Shown: in pieces, positions 14,412 to 21,972 of the stretch
Position numbering within the stretch: the stretch's first letter is position 1
Layout of the letters: the number at the start of each line of letters is the position of its first letter
Assembly: GCA_030587525.1 (NCBI GenBank)
Contig: JAUQYW010000007.1
Coordinates: 1-23,563 of the forward strand
Reading direction: 5' to 3'
DNA from: Candidatus Sigynarchaeota archaeon
Lineage (GTDB): Archaea; Asgardarchaeota; Lokiarchaeia; Sigynarchaeales; Sigynarchaeaceae
DNA length: 23,563 nt
Program-made: the position numbers and the translations under genes
Notes under the pieces: model-generated
The model's input: the letters and a program-made list of their open reading frames with translations, nothing else
Databases searched by the model: none
What the model was told of the DNA's origin: nothing

Positions 14412-16142
14412 ATGAAAGACCCGCAAAAGGACGAGGCGTGCAAGAAACTATACGCGGAGATGCTCCCGCGCTTGTTCGATTACGTTGATAAAAATGCCGC
14501 GGAACGGCCGGACGACACCGCGATCATCGAGTATAACACGGATATTAAGGTCTCATGGAAGGAATTTTACCAGTCCACCAAGGCGTTCGCTGCCAAGCTG
14601 CTCGACATGGGCATCAAGAAGGGCGACGTGGTCGCGTCGATGCTGGTCTTGCTCAAGGAACACGTGTATCTCATGTACGCGTGTTATCGCATTGGCGCCA
14701 TCATGGCCCCGCTCGACCCGCGATTGAAGGAACGCGAGCTCGATTATTGCTTCGAAAAGATGAAGCCAAAAGCCTTCTTTTTTCTTGGACGGGTGGAGGT
14801 GAAGAAGGAGGGCAAGACCGAGGTCAACGATTTCCGTCCCATGGTCTCGAGCATGATGGACAAGCACGGCGACACTTGCAAGCACTGGATCCAGTTCGAT
14901 TTTCTCCCGAATCTCATCATCGACGGCGCGACGAGCGTGCGTGAATTCGCCATGGACGTGAAACGATGCTTCTTACAAGCCATGATGACCGGCAGCGTGC
15001 GTGACGCGCAGAAGCAGGTTGGAAAGCGCGACCCGTGCTTGATCATCTTCACGACCGGCTCCACGGGCAGGCCGAAGCCGGCGCTGATTTGCCACGAGAA
15101 CGTGATCGTCCAGAACATCGGCATCAAGGTGGCTTTTGACGTGACGGAAAGGGACCGTATGTGCGTGAACCTGCCGCCGAGCCACGTCGGTTGCGTGACC
15201 GAGCAACTCGCGACGACCATTTACTCTGGAGGAACATGTGTGATCTTGCACATCTTCGACGCGGAAAAGACCCTCGATGCGATCGAGAAGTACAAGATCA
15301 CGGCGTTTGGCCAGATTCCCTCGTTGTTTGCAATGCAGTGGCGTTTACCGAATTATAGCCGGTACGATCTATCGAGTCTGCGATTCGCCTTGTACGGCGG
15401 GCAGGCGGTCACGCGGGAGTTCCTGGAGAAACTGTCCAAGATGGCACCGAAGTTCGGTTCTGGCCTCGGCCTCACCGAAACCGCGGGCTTCGTGACCTAC
15501 ACGCCCCTCGATGGCACGGTCGACGACATCGCGTCGAGCATCGGCTTCGATATGCCCTTGTGCCCGATTTCCATCCGCGACCCGATGAAGCCCGATGGCA
15601 CGGCCGGCGATCCAAAGCCGAAGGGACAGGTTGGCGAGATCACCTTTTCAGGCCCGCAAATCTTTCTTGGCTATATGAATGACGAGGAAAACACGCGCAA
15701 GACCGTCTCCAAGGATGATTTCTGCTATACCGGCGACCTCGGTTTCTATGACGAGAAGGGCTTGCATTTCGCCGGCCGCAGCAAGTTCGTCATCAAGCCG
15801 AAGGGATACCAGGTGTATCCGGCCGAGATCGAGGACTTCATCGCGGACCAGCTCAAGGACAAGGTCGAGCTCGTCGCGGTCATCGGTGTGCCCCACGATG
15901 TGTTCACGGAAGGCGCCATGGCGTTCGTGGAAAAGAAGGAAGGTGCCGTGCTGTCGTTAACGGATGTTACCAAGGTCTGCAAGGATATGGCCGCGTATAA
16001 ACGCCCGAACCACGTTGTCATCCTTAACGAGGGCGAGATCCCCTTGAACCGCGTCAACAAGACCGATTACATAGCCTTGAAGAAACAAGCGTTGAAGATC
16101 GTGGATGAATTGCGGAGTAAAGGCAAGTGGGATAAAGCTTGA
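14412..16142 (+). CDS. AMP-dependent acyl-CoA synthetase/ligase (ANL superfamily)
   Basis: A 576-residue adenylate-forming enzyme that activates a carboxylic acid with ATP and probably transfers it to CoA. Motifs in order: IIFTTGSTGRPKPAL (211-225, phosphate-binding loop), YGGQAVTREF (328-337), GLGLTETAGF (351-360), CYTGDLG (438-444) with ribose-binding Asp442, GRSKFVIKPKGYQVYPAEIE hinge (455-474), and NRVNKTDY (546-553) with the catalytic Lys550. Length fits a medium- or long-chain or aryl-CoA ligase; the substrate pocket cannot be read by eye. GAGGGAGA, 5 bases before the ATG, overlaps the PIG-L stop codon. Pairing with a GlcNAc deacetylase could mean deacetylation followed by acylation of an amino sugar, but this is speculative. 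Confidence 0.93.
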   Translation: MKDPQKDEACKKLYAEMLPRLFDYVDKNAAERPDDTAIIEYNTDIKVSWKEFYQSTKAFAAKLLDMGIKKGDVVASMLVLLKEHVYLMYACYRIGAIMAPLDPRLKERELDYCFEKMKPKAFFFLGRVEVKKEGKTEVNDFRPMVSSMMDKHGDTCKHWIQFDFLPNLIIDGATSVREFAMDVKRCFLQAMMTGSVRDAQKQVGKRDPCLIIFTTGSTGRPKPALICHENVIVQNIGIKVAFDVTERDRMCVNLPPSHVGCVTEQLATTIYSGGTCVILHIFDAEKTLDAIEKYKITAFGQIPSLFAMQWRLPNYSRYDLSSLRFALYGGQAVTREFLEKLSKMAPKFGSGLGLTETAGFVTYTPLDGTVDDIASSIGFDMPLCPISIRDPMKPDGTAGDPKPKGQVGEITFSGPQIFLGYMNDEENTRKTVSKDDFCYTGDLGFYDEKGLHFAGRSKFVIKPKGYQVYPAEIEDFIADQLKDKVELVAVIGVPHDVFTEGAMAFVEKKEGAVLSLTDVTKVCKDMAAYKRPNHVVILNEGEIPLNRVNKTDYIALKKQALKIVDELRSKGKWDKA

Positions 16143-16157
16143 CTCGGTACCTTGATA

Positions 16158-16196
16158 TTTTTCATTCCTTTTTACCAGTTGATTCGGCTTTTTTTT
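16158..16196 (+). terminator. Multiple T-tracts after the ligase gene
   Basis: T5 runs at 16158-16162 and 16169-16173 and a T8 run at 16189-16196 follow the stop at 16142. The series fits stepwise archaeal termination before the next gene. Confidence 0.45.
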
Positions 16197-16285
16197 CGTG
16201 AACCTTTTATCGACGTGCGTCTAATTCCCAAACAAGACTCCGGGGTGGCGCTGATTTGCCTCGGATCGGAGGAAAGGGATGAGAT

Positions 16286-18310
16286 ATGGAAAATATCGGA
16301 TTACTTTTACGTAAAAATTGGAAAAAAAAGCTGATGTTCGTTCTAGGTATCGGGATGGTTTTTTGCTGCTTTTCACTTCAAGCAAAGTCTGGCGGGATAG
16401 TTGATCACCCGGCAATAACCGCTTCGGGAAGAATTCAAGCATCCAGCTTATTCAACGCCACGGCGGCGTGGGAAGGTGACAAGGTGCGTGTCGAGGCGAC
16501 ACCAATGAACATCGAGATATGGAACGTTTCGACGACGATGTATAACGGAAACACGTACAACATAACCGAACTGTCCTATGAGACACCTAACTGGAGAGAT
16601 GCTATGCCCACTACTTGGCGCATCAACGGCACGCTGTTCACGCCAGCGAACGCATCTGGAGACCTTGGTCTGATGCCGGGGATAGTATTATTCCACGGTA
16701 ATGGTGGTCGGCGGCAAGGAAATTATAACTACGCCCTTTCGTTCGTTGAATTGAACTGCACGGCCTTGTGCGTGGACCACGTTGGTCAAGGAGATAGTGA
16801 AGGCCCAGTGAGCACAATGGAGAATAATTTAGTGGCAGGCGACTTTAACAAAACCTCTTACTTCTATTTAATATTCTGCAACGGTATCCAGGCGGTTCGG
16901 GTTTTGCGAAGCTTCACGTCGATTGTGGACGTGAACCGAATCGGAGTTAGCGGGTTCTCTCTCGGTGGCTGGACTTCGGAAGTCATCAGTGCCATTTACA
17001 AGGACAAGATAACCCTTTCGATTCCGAGAGGTTGTGTTGTTGGGATTATTAACTCATCGGCCGAGAGCTCATTTTTTACTAACCTGAACATGACATATCA
17101 GCAATTTATGGATTACCATCAAACTCACCCGGGCGTTTTTGACTTTATAGATCCAATACATTACATAAATATGGCAGATTACCCAGACACGGCCATTATC
17201 ATGGGCACGAATGACGAATATTTCAATTACACGGGCATCAACGAAACATACAATTTCATTCCAAACACGTCCCAGCACAAGTGGCTTCAAATTGTGGCCA
17301 ACGGCCATCACGTCGCCTACGGGGATCAGATGCCACAATATCTTGTGTCTTACAAGTTTTTCGGGGGCCCAGTCCCGCCTGCGATCGACATCGTGCGCCG
17401 GGAAAAGGTGAATGCCGGTGCTTTCGAGCAACTCCGCGTCCAGGTGAACATTACGTGTACCGTGAACGCAAAATATGTGGAGATATGTTACCGATCAAAG
17501 GATATTTTTGCAGATCCGTGGCATACGGTCAACATTACCAAGGTCGAAGGCGGCGCGGACTCGTGGGTAGGGACGATCGATGCCGCGTGGTTGACATCCG
17601 AACTGGAATATTTCGCCAAAGTGACGCTGAACACCACGACGGGTAAGGTGTGGTTCACAAGCCCCATTATGACAGCAGGCGTCATGAATAATTACATCGC
17701 GTTCTTGCCCGTTTCGGGTATCGTCGCCGCGATCGCCCTCCCTGTCCTTCTCGTGCTCTGGGACCGGTACAAGGTAGAGGTCAAGGGTGTCGACGAGAAA
17801 AAACGTCGCGCTGCACGGTTACACTTTATTATCGAGAACGCGGCCATCGGCGCGAGCGAGTTTGGCGTTTTCGGGTCAATCGGGCTTATCTGGTATTACA
17901 TTTCCCGAACCCAGCCATGGTCACTGGCATACATGATGCAAGCGTATTTCACGTACGAGCAAATGCTCAAGGGCGCGGCATTTTATCTCAGCACGTTGAT
18001 TTTTGTTTATCTCATCGCGTGCGGTGTGACCGGCGCCATTAATCCTCTCGTGTCTGGCATCTTGAATACCCTCTGGCCGATATTGTTCTATGTAATGACA
18101 GCTGCAATCGGTGCATCCTTTGGAACGAGGGCAGACCCGTCGAGCCTCGGGCCTGGCTTCTCCTTATGCCTGGTAATGGCAATCGCCCAGGTCGGCATCT
18201 GGATCTGGAAACGTATCTATCACAAGCGGTTCGCCATCCCGAAAAGGAATCTCGTCATCTTGATAAAGGAAGCGGCGAACGCGCGGGGAAAGAAGTCGAC
18301 AAATCCGTAA
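16286..18310 (+). CDS. Secreted alpha/beta hydrolase fused to a C-terminal membrane bundle
   Basis: A 674-residue protein with an N-terminal signal sequence (basic 10-15, hydrophobic about 16-31). The extracellular alpha/beta hydrolase domain has an oxyanion-type LFHGNGG at 135-141, the nucleophile elbow GFSLGG at 223-228 (Ser225), a probable acid Asp310 in IIMGTNDEYF, and His341 or His342 in ANGHHVAYGD. A beta-rich region (about 365-462) follows, then about five membrane segments (470-492, 518-540, 563-583, 590-613, 621-643) and a basic cytoplasmic tail. Many N-x-S/T sequons confirm outside exposure. It is likely an esterase, peptidase or dienelactone-hydrolase relative; substrate unknown. 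GGAGG at 16268-16272 serves the ATG. The fused membrane bundle is unusual and belongs to no family I recognise. Confidence 0.85.
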   Translation: MENIGLLLRKNWKKKLMFVLGIGMVFCCFSLQAKSGGIVDHPAITASGRIQASSLFNATAAWEGDKVRVEATPMNIEIWNVSTTMYNGNTYNITELSYETPNWRDAMPTTWRINGTLFTPANASGDLGLMPGIVLFHGNGGRRQGNYNYALSFVELNCTALCVDHVGQGDSEGPVSTMENNLVAGDFNKTSYFYLIFCNGIQAVRVLRSFTSIVDVNRIGVSGFSLGGWTSEVISAIYKDKITLSIPRGCVVGIINSSAESSFFTNLNMTYQQFMDYHQTHPGVFDFIDPIHYINMADYPDTAIIMGTNDEYFNYTGINETYNFIPNTSQHKWLQIVANGHHVAYGDQMPQYLVSYKFFGGPVPPAIDIVRREKVNAGAFEQLRVQVNITCTVNAKYVEICYRSKDIFADPWHTVNITKVEGGADSWVGTIDAAWLTSELEYFAKVTLNTTTGKVWFTSPIMTAGVMNNYIAFLPVSGIVAAIALPVLLVLWDRYKVEVKGVDEKKRRAARLHFIIENAAIGASEFGVFGSIGLIWYYISRTQPWSLAYMMQAYFTYEQMLKGAAFYLSTLIFVYLIACGVTGAINPLVSGILNTLWPILFYVMTAAIGASFGTRADPSSLGPGFSLCLVMAIAQVGIWIWKRIYHKRFAIPKRNLVILIKEAANARGKKSTNP

Positions 18311-18318
18311 TTGCACTC

Positions 18319-18326
18319 TTTTTTTT
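18319..18326 (+). terminator. T8 terminator after the alpha/beta hydrolase
   Basis: Eight T, 9 bases after the stop codon, between convergent genes. Confidence 0.5.
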
Positions 18327-18400
18327 ACCTTTATTTGATTATAGTAAGATAAAATACTCCAGTTTTAAAAATTAGGAAAGAAAATCGTCTTGATTGAAAT

Positions 18401-18420
18401 AAAAAAAAGATTCACGAATC
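18401..18420 (-). terminator. Hairpin plus T8 terminator overlapping a stop codon
   Basis: On the minus strand the inverted repeat GATTCGTGAATC is followed directly by eight T. The repeat overlaps the TGA stop of the zinc-ribbon membrane protein. It has the shape of an intrinsic terminator and resembles the one after the fucosidase. Confidence 0.55.
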
Positions 18421-18988
18421 ATGACATGATCAAGTTACCACACGCGGGACATTTCATCGTCGTGCCGCGGATCGGCACGGACGGGAGCGGCGCACCGCAA
18501 TTAGGACATAATACAGCGCCTGAAACAGGGGCAGTTACCGATGCCATTGTTGGATTCATCGCGGAAATAAACTCTTTAGTTCCCGGGTCTATGTGGCCAT
18601 AAATCAGTCCCCGCGTCACCATAGCGATCAAGACGCCCTCAGCTTTGTTATCGTCCATGTTCAGCTTCTCGCCGAGGTCTTTCAACGAGATCTTAGGATA
18701 CACCCGGAGAATGCCCAGGACTTTTTGTTCGTTGGCCGACAAACCTTTGCTCAATGGTACCATGCCCGTGGTCTCAAGAGCGGCAATTTTTCTCCGATAT
18801 GTGAGGAGTGCGGTTAGCAAAATAGCGCCTCCAAACCCTAAAAATAAAATGGCCATGCCCCAACCCATCATGGGTGGATCGTACGTCGGCGCGATCGCGA
18901 GCGACGCGATTCCGAAAATGAGCAAGCAGCCAGAGCAACAGAGGGTTATGTTCCGCTTGGTTGCCAGCTTGGCAGTAGGATCTTGCAT
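18419..18988 (-). CDS. Membrane protein with winged-helix-like domain and zinc ribbon
   Basis: A 189-residue protein with two membrane segments (about 14-34 and 42-64). A cytoplasmic domain (about 82-142) looks like a winged helix: LGILRVYPKISLKDLGEKLN is followed by a recognition-helix-like segment and a short wing (GLIYGHID). The spacing recalls the winged helix of PCI-domain proteins (an IxLxxLxxxL helix, then GxIxGxID), although no helical PCI repeat precedes it. The tail is a zinc ribbon, CPNC at 161-164 and CPAC at 180-183. It may be a membrane-tethered regulator or assembly factor; function unknown. It lies 277 bases downstream of the MVP gene on the same strand and probably has its own promoter (TTTAAAC near 19036-19043). 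Confidence 0.78.
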   Translation of the reverse strand: MQDPTAKLATKRNITLCCSGCLLIFGIASLAIAPTYDPPMMGWGMAILFLGFGGAILLTALLTYRRKIAALETTGMVPLSKGLSANEQKVLGILRVYPKISLKDLGEKLNMDDNKAEGVLIAMVTRGLIYGHIDPGTKEFISAMNPTMASVTAPVSGAVLCPNCGAPLPSVPIRGTTMKCPACGNLIMS

Positions 18989-19265
18989 GTCTTATCACAT
19001 TTTTCCTCTTTCTTGAGTTTTTCAACTTTTGCTCGTTTAAACGATTGAGATACAATACCCTTATCGAGGGAATGGTTTATTAAACAACACCATCCGATAC
19101 GGGAAAGGGAAAGAGCACTCCACAAACCAGCATTATGCAAAGTTTCAGGGCGCAATACTGTTATGCGTGGAAAATCAATTCAAGGGATCTATTAAAAAAC
19201 AGATATCGCCTCTTTCAACGCGCAATGATGAAAAACAAGAAAAGAAAGTTAGGAATTTGGATATT
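18989..19265 (-). other. Intergenic region between MVP and the winged-helix/zinc-ribbon gene
   Basis: No convincing gene is present. Minus-strand pyrimidine/T runs at 19231-19248 could terminate MVP transcription. A TTTAAAC element near 19036-19043, about 50 bases before the downstream ATG, could start the next unit. Confidence 0.35.
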
Positions 19266-20915
19266 TCACGCTTTTTCTTCGTCTGGGAGGATTCGCTCGG
19301 CTTTCTTGGCTTTGTCGGCTTCGCCGAGGGGGATAAATAGGCGCGAATCAGTCGGTACGATCACGGTCTTCTCCACGTTCGCGAAGGACAAGACTTGTTG
19401 TAGCCGCAGGTAAGCATCGGCACCTTGTTTTTGCAGCACTTCGAGCGATTGCGTCATTTTCTCGAGTTCCATTGCATTCTCGGCCGTTTTCTTGGTGCGG
19501 ATTGCCTCGGCTTCGCCTTTTGCTTGCTCGATGGCCGCTTCAGCCTTGATCTTCGCGAGGCCGAGTTGACGAGCGCTCTCGTTGGCTTGCTCGATCTGGA
19601 TCAAGGTTGCCTTGGACTTCTCGATCTCGGTCTTGCCTTGGACCAGATGTCGTTCAGCTTCGAGCTCGGCATCCTGGTGGATCTTGTTCACATACACTTC
19701 CATGTTCGACTTGATGGCGGAATTCAACTGCGCCGCGATCGCTGGATCCTCTGGAGCAATTCTTTTAATATCGATCCCGAAGATCTCGAAGCCATTTTCT
19801 GCGAACAAGTAAGCATCCTTATCGTTGCCAAACACGGCGAGCTTGACAAGGTCGGCGGCTTTCGGATGGAATTCCTCGAAGTTGTATTTCGCCGCGGCCT
19901 CCCGGATGATTGCCGACATGGTCTCGGTCGCGAAGCCGATCAAGTCCTCGACCGCGAAGATCTTCTCGGGGTGGTCCTTGTCGACGCGGAAGCGCCACTT
20001 GTAGCGCAACAGGATGAGCAACACGGCGTTATCCTTCGTCCTGACGCTGATCTCGTCGGTACTGAAGACCGGGCCAAGCATTACGCTCCAGATCTTGAGC
20101 ACGTTCGGCTTTTTCGGCGTGGAACCGCTGATTGACATGATATACAGTTTCTCGAACGGGCCGAGCAGGATGATCTTCGGGCCGAACTCGATGCGCTGGG
20201 ATTGCCCCGCGGTGATCATGGCAGCTTCGGCCTTGTTGAGCATAAGCGGGATGGCCTTGGACGCGTCGAACTTGGTAGGATCGAGCTTGAGTGCCGCGAG
20301 CTCGCGATCGCTGTATTCCTTCTTGAACGGCTCTTCCTCTGGAAGCATCATAAACGTCTTCGGCCCGCGTTCAAGCCGGACATCCCCGGTCCTGATGTTC
20401 TTGATGTACATGCCCTCGTCGGGACCGAGGCTCACCGCCCGGACGAACCGCTCCACCGCCGCGTACTTGTGGGGAATGTAATGCGTCGGGCCTTGAAGGA
20501 TCCACAAGTCTCCAGCTTTTCGAGCGACGCCGTTGTCTTCGAAATCCCTGACGGCCTTGACGAGCAATCCGGTGTCCCGTATTAGGATGTACTCGTCGTT
20601 GATGCGGTTGTCTTCGAGTTCCTCCCCGGGATAGAGCGAGAACATAGTAGGGCCGACTCGCATCTCCCGGTCACCGTGTCGTATATCTCCACGCTTCGCA
20701 TCGAACGGGTTGAGGATGATCGCGTATTGGCGCTCCTTCACGATCAACTTGGGCTTGATTGGTCCATACAAGGCCTCGTTCGATTCGAGGGGGCCACGAT
20801 ACGGTCCTTCAACGAGACGAACGACACCCGTGTTGTTGTTGATCACGTGGCAATACTGGAGTTTCGTGAGCAACAAAATGTTTTCCCTAGGCTCCCTTTC
20901 CAACAATATCACCAT
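19266..20915 (-). CDS. MVP: Major vault protein (MVP) homologue, short form
   Basis: A 549-residue homologue of the protein that forms the shell of eukaryotic vault ribonucleoprotein particles. About five vault repeats cover residues 10-275, with repeat hallmarks such as VGPTMFSLYPGEELE (87-101), GLLVKAVRDFED (116-127), AGDLWILQGPTHYIP (134-148), DEGMYIKNIRTGDVRLERGP (166-185) and IEFGPKIILLGPFEKL (242-257). The shoulder (SPFH-like) domain, about 276-395, carries LGPVFSTDEISV, YKWRFRVD, FEEFHPKAA and LAVFG, matching eukaryotic MVP position by position. A cap-helix coiled coil rich in Glu, Ala and Lys spans about 396-495, and a short cap-ring-like end (GADAYLRLQ, FANVEKTVIVP) follows. Eukaryotic MVP is near 870-890 residues with nine repeats; here the repeats match eukaryotic 1 and then 6-9. 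A TATA box 24 bases before the ATG indicates a leaderless transcript. No vault PARP, TEP1 or vault RNA is seen nearby. Confidence 0.92.
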   Translation of the reverse strand: MVILLEREPRENILLLTKLQYCHVINNNTGVVRLVEGPYRGPLESNEALYGPIKPKLIVKERQYAIILNPFDAKRGDIRHGDREMRVGPTMFSLYPGEELEDNRINDEYILIRDTGLLVKAVRDFEDNGVARKAGDLWILQGPTHYIPHKYAAVERFVRAVSLGPDEGMYIKNIRTGDVRLERGPKTFMMLPEEEPFKKEYSDRELAALKLDPTKFDASKAIPLMLNKAEAAMITAGQSQRIEFGPKIILLGPFEKLYIMSISGSTPKKPNVLKIWSVMLGPVFSTDEISVRTKDNAVLLILLRYKWRFRVDKDHPEKIFAVEDLIGFATETMSAIIREAAAKYNFEEFHPKAADLVKLAVFGNDKDAYLFAENGFEIFGIDIKRIAPEDPAIAAQLNSAIKSNMEVYVNKIHQDAELEAERHLVQGKTEIEKSKATLIQIEQANESARQLGLAKIKAEAAIEQAKGEAEAIRTKKTAENAMELEKMTQSLEVLQKQGADAYLRLQQVLSFANVEKTVIVPTDSRLFIPLGEADKAKKAERILPDEEKA

Positions 20916-20934
20916 AATGATGACGCCGCATCTA

Positions 20935-20943
20935 CCTTATAAG
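20935..20943 (-). promoter_or_regulatory. TATA box of the MVP gene (leaderless)
   Basis: Minus-strand CTTATAAGG centred about 24 bases before ATG 20915. Archaeal initiation about 25 bases downstream would fall on the ATG itself, so the message is probably leaderless. The 88-base gap to the upstream stop also shows that MVP has its own promoter. Confidence 0.6.
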
Positions 20944-20982
20944 ATTATCTAGCTTAACAACGCCTTTTTCGTGAGAGATAGC

Positions 20983-20988
20983 AAAAAA
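20983..20988 (-). terminator. T6 tract after the G1PDH-like gene
   Basis: Six T on the minus strand, 15 bases after the stop codon at 21004 and before the MVP promoter. Confidence 0.4.
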
Positions 20989-21003
20989 TGAAGAGCATTG
21001 GGG

Positions 21004-21972
21004 TCAAAACGAGTTGATGAATTCGAGGATTCCGCGCATGGAACAATCCCCCATTTCATCGAAGACGCGATCCAGGGAAAAGAGCCCGTTCAGCAGCTTT
21101 TCGCGCTTCACGTAAGCCTGCACGGATTCCAGTGCTTGCTTGTACTGCTCGCGCTCGATCCCGTTCTTGCCGGGCGCATATTCGATGCCGATCTCGTCGA
21201 AAAACTTCTTGAGCGCCTCGACCTTGAACACGGCTTTCTCCCGCTGGAGCTTCAGCACGACTAGCACGTTCAGCCCGATCAGGTTGCCGTGCAAGTAATG
21301 GCCGTGCGTGATATCCTCCAGGCAATACGCCAGGAAATGCTCACCGCCTTCTTCTGGGCGAGCATTGCCCCAGGCCTCGCAAATGCGGACCTCGTCGACG
21401 TAACCTTTGACCAGGGCGTCGATGCCTTTGTTGTTGACAACCTTAATGTTCTTTGCCTGTTTCATCAAGTCCTCGACGATCTTCTTGGCCTCGTCAAACA
21501 CCTTCTGGTCAAACTTGTCGTGAAACGTGTCGCGAGCAATGAGCCAATCGCCGAGCGCCGTCGTGATCGAGATCGTGTCTGATACACCTGCACGGTTCAA
21601 TGCCTTCGGCGCTTGCTTCACGATCGAGTAATCGACGAGTATCCGTGAAGGCTGGACATCCCCGACGTACCGCACCTTGTGATCGACGCGCACGGCGATG
21701 GACGTGCAGAGCCACGCGTCGACCGAGATGATTGACGGGGCGATGATGAGTGGAATGTTCCATTTCCACGACAAATACTTGGCCGTGTCGCATGACGTGC
21801 CGCCACCAAACCCGACGAGCCATTTTGCCTTCTTTCGTTCTTTTTCCAGACTTTCCAGGTGCTCCACTTGCATGTCACGGTTGAAAATGATGTCTCTTGG
21901 CTGGTTCTTCAGTTTCGGCTTGAGCAGTGCCCATGGCTCTTCCATCGTGACGAGGATGTAATCATCAAGCAT
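21004..21972 (-). CDS. Iron/zinc alcohol dehydrogenase family protein, sn-glycerol-1-phosphate dehydrogenase-like
   Basis: The 322 residues from the first in-frame ATG cover the nucleotide-binding site (VGFGGGTSCDTAKYLSWK, 53-70), a VDAW segment (84-87), a conserved RAGVSDTIS block with metal ligand Asp132, GDWLIARD (141-148), GGEHFLAY with His212, and THGHYLHG with His228. This is the metal-site pattern of the G1PDH/AraM group, which makes the glycerol-1-phosphate backbone of archaeal lipids from DHAP. The SHDGIAS signature of classical EgsA reads SVDAWLC here, so it may be a paralogue with another sugar- or polyol-phosphate substrate. The real N-terminus lies upstream: the same frame continues back through NIIVKAKPEFGETILSDTFN without a normal start codon. 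It stands upstream of MVP on the same strand. Confidence 0.8.
   Translation of the reverse strand: MLDDYILVTMEEPWALLKPKLKNQPRDIIFNRDMQVEHLESLEKERKKAKWLVGFGGGTSCDTAKYLSWKWNIPLIIAPSIISVDAWLCTSIAVRVDHKVRYVGDVQPSRILVDYSIVKQAPKALNRAGVSDTISITTALGDWLIARDTFHDKFDQKVFDEAKKIVEDLMKQAKNIKVVNNKGIDALVKGYVDEVRICEAWGNARPEEGGEHFLAYCLEDITHGHYLHGNLIGLNVLVVLKLQREKAVFKVEALKKFFDEIGIEYAPGKNGIEREQYKQALESVQAYVKREKLLNGLFSLDRVFDEMGDCSMRGILEFINSF

Noticed and set aside
19425..20135. 236-codon plus-strand open frame opposite the MVP gene
   Set aside because: Leu/Asp-rich repetitive composition mirrors the coiled-coil codons of MVP on the other strand; no motif or promoter.
19266..20915. Reading the MVP homologue as an ordinary stomatin/flotillin SPFH protein
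   Set aside because: The first 275 residues are vault repeats with no membrane hairpin, and shoulder motifs follow eukaryotic MVP more closely than stomatin.
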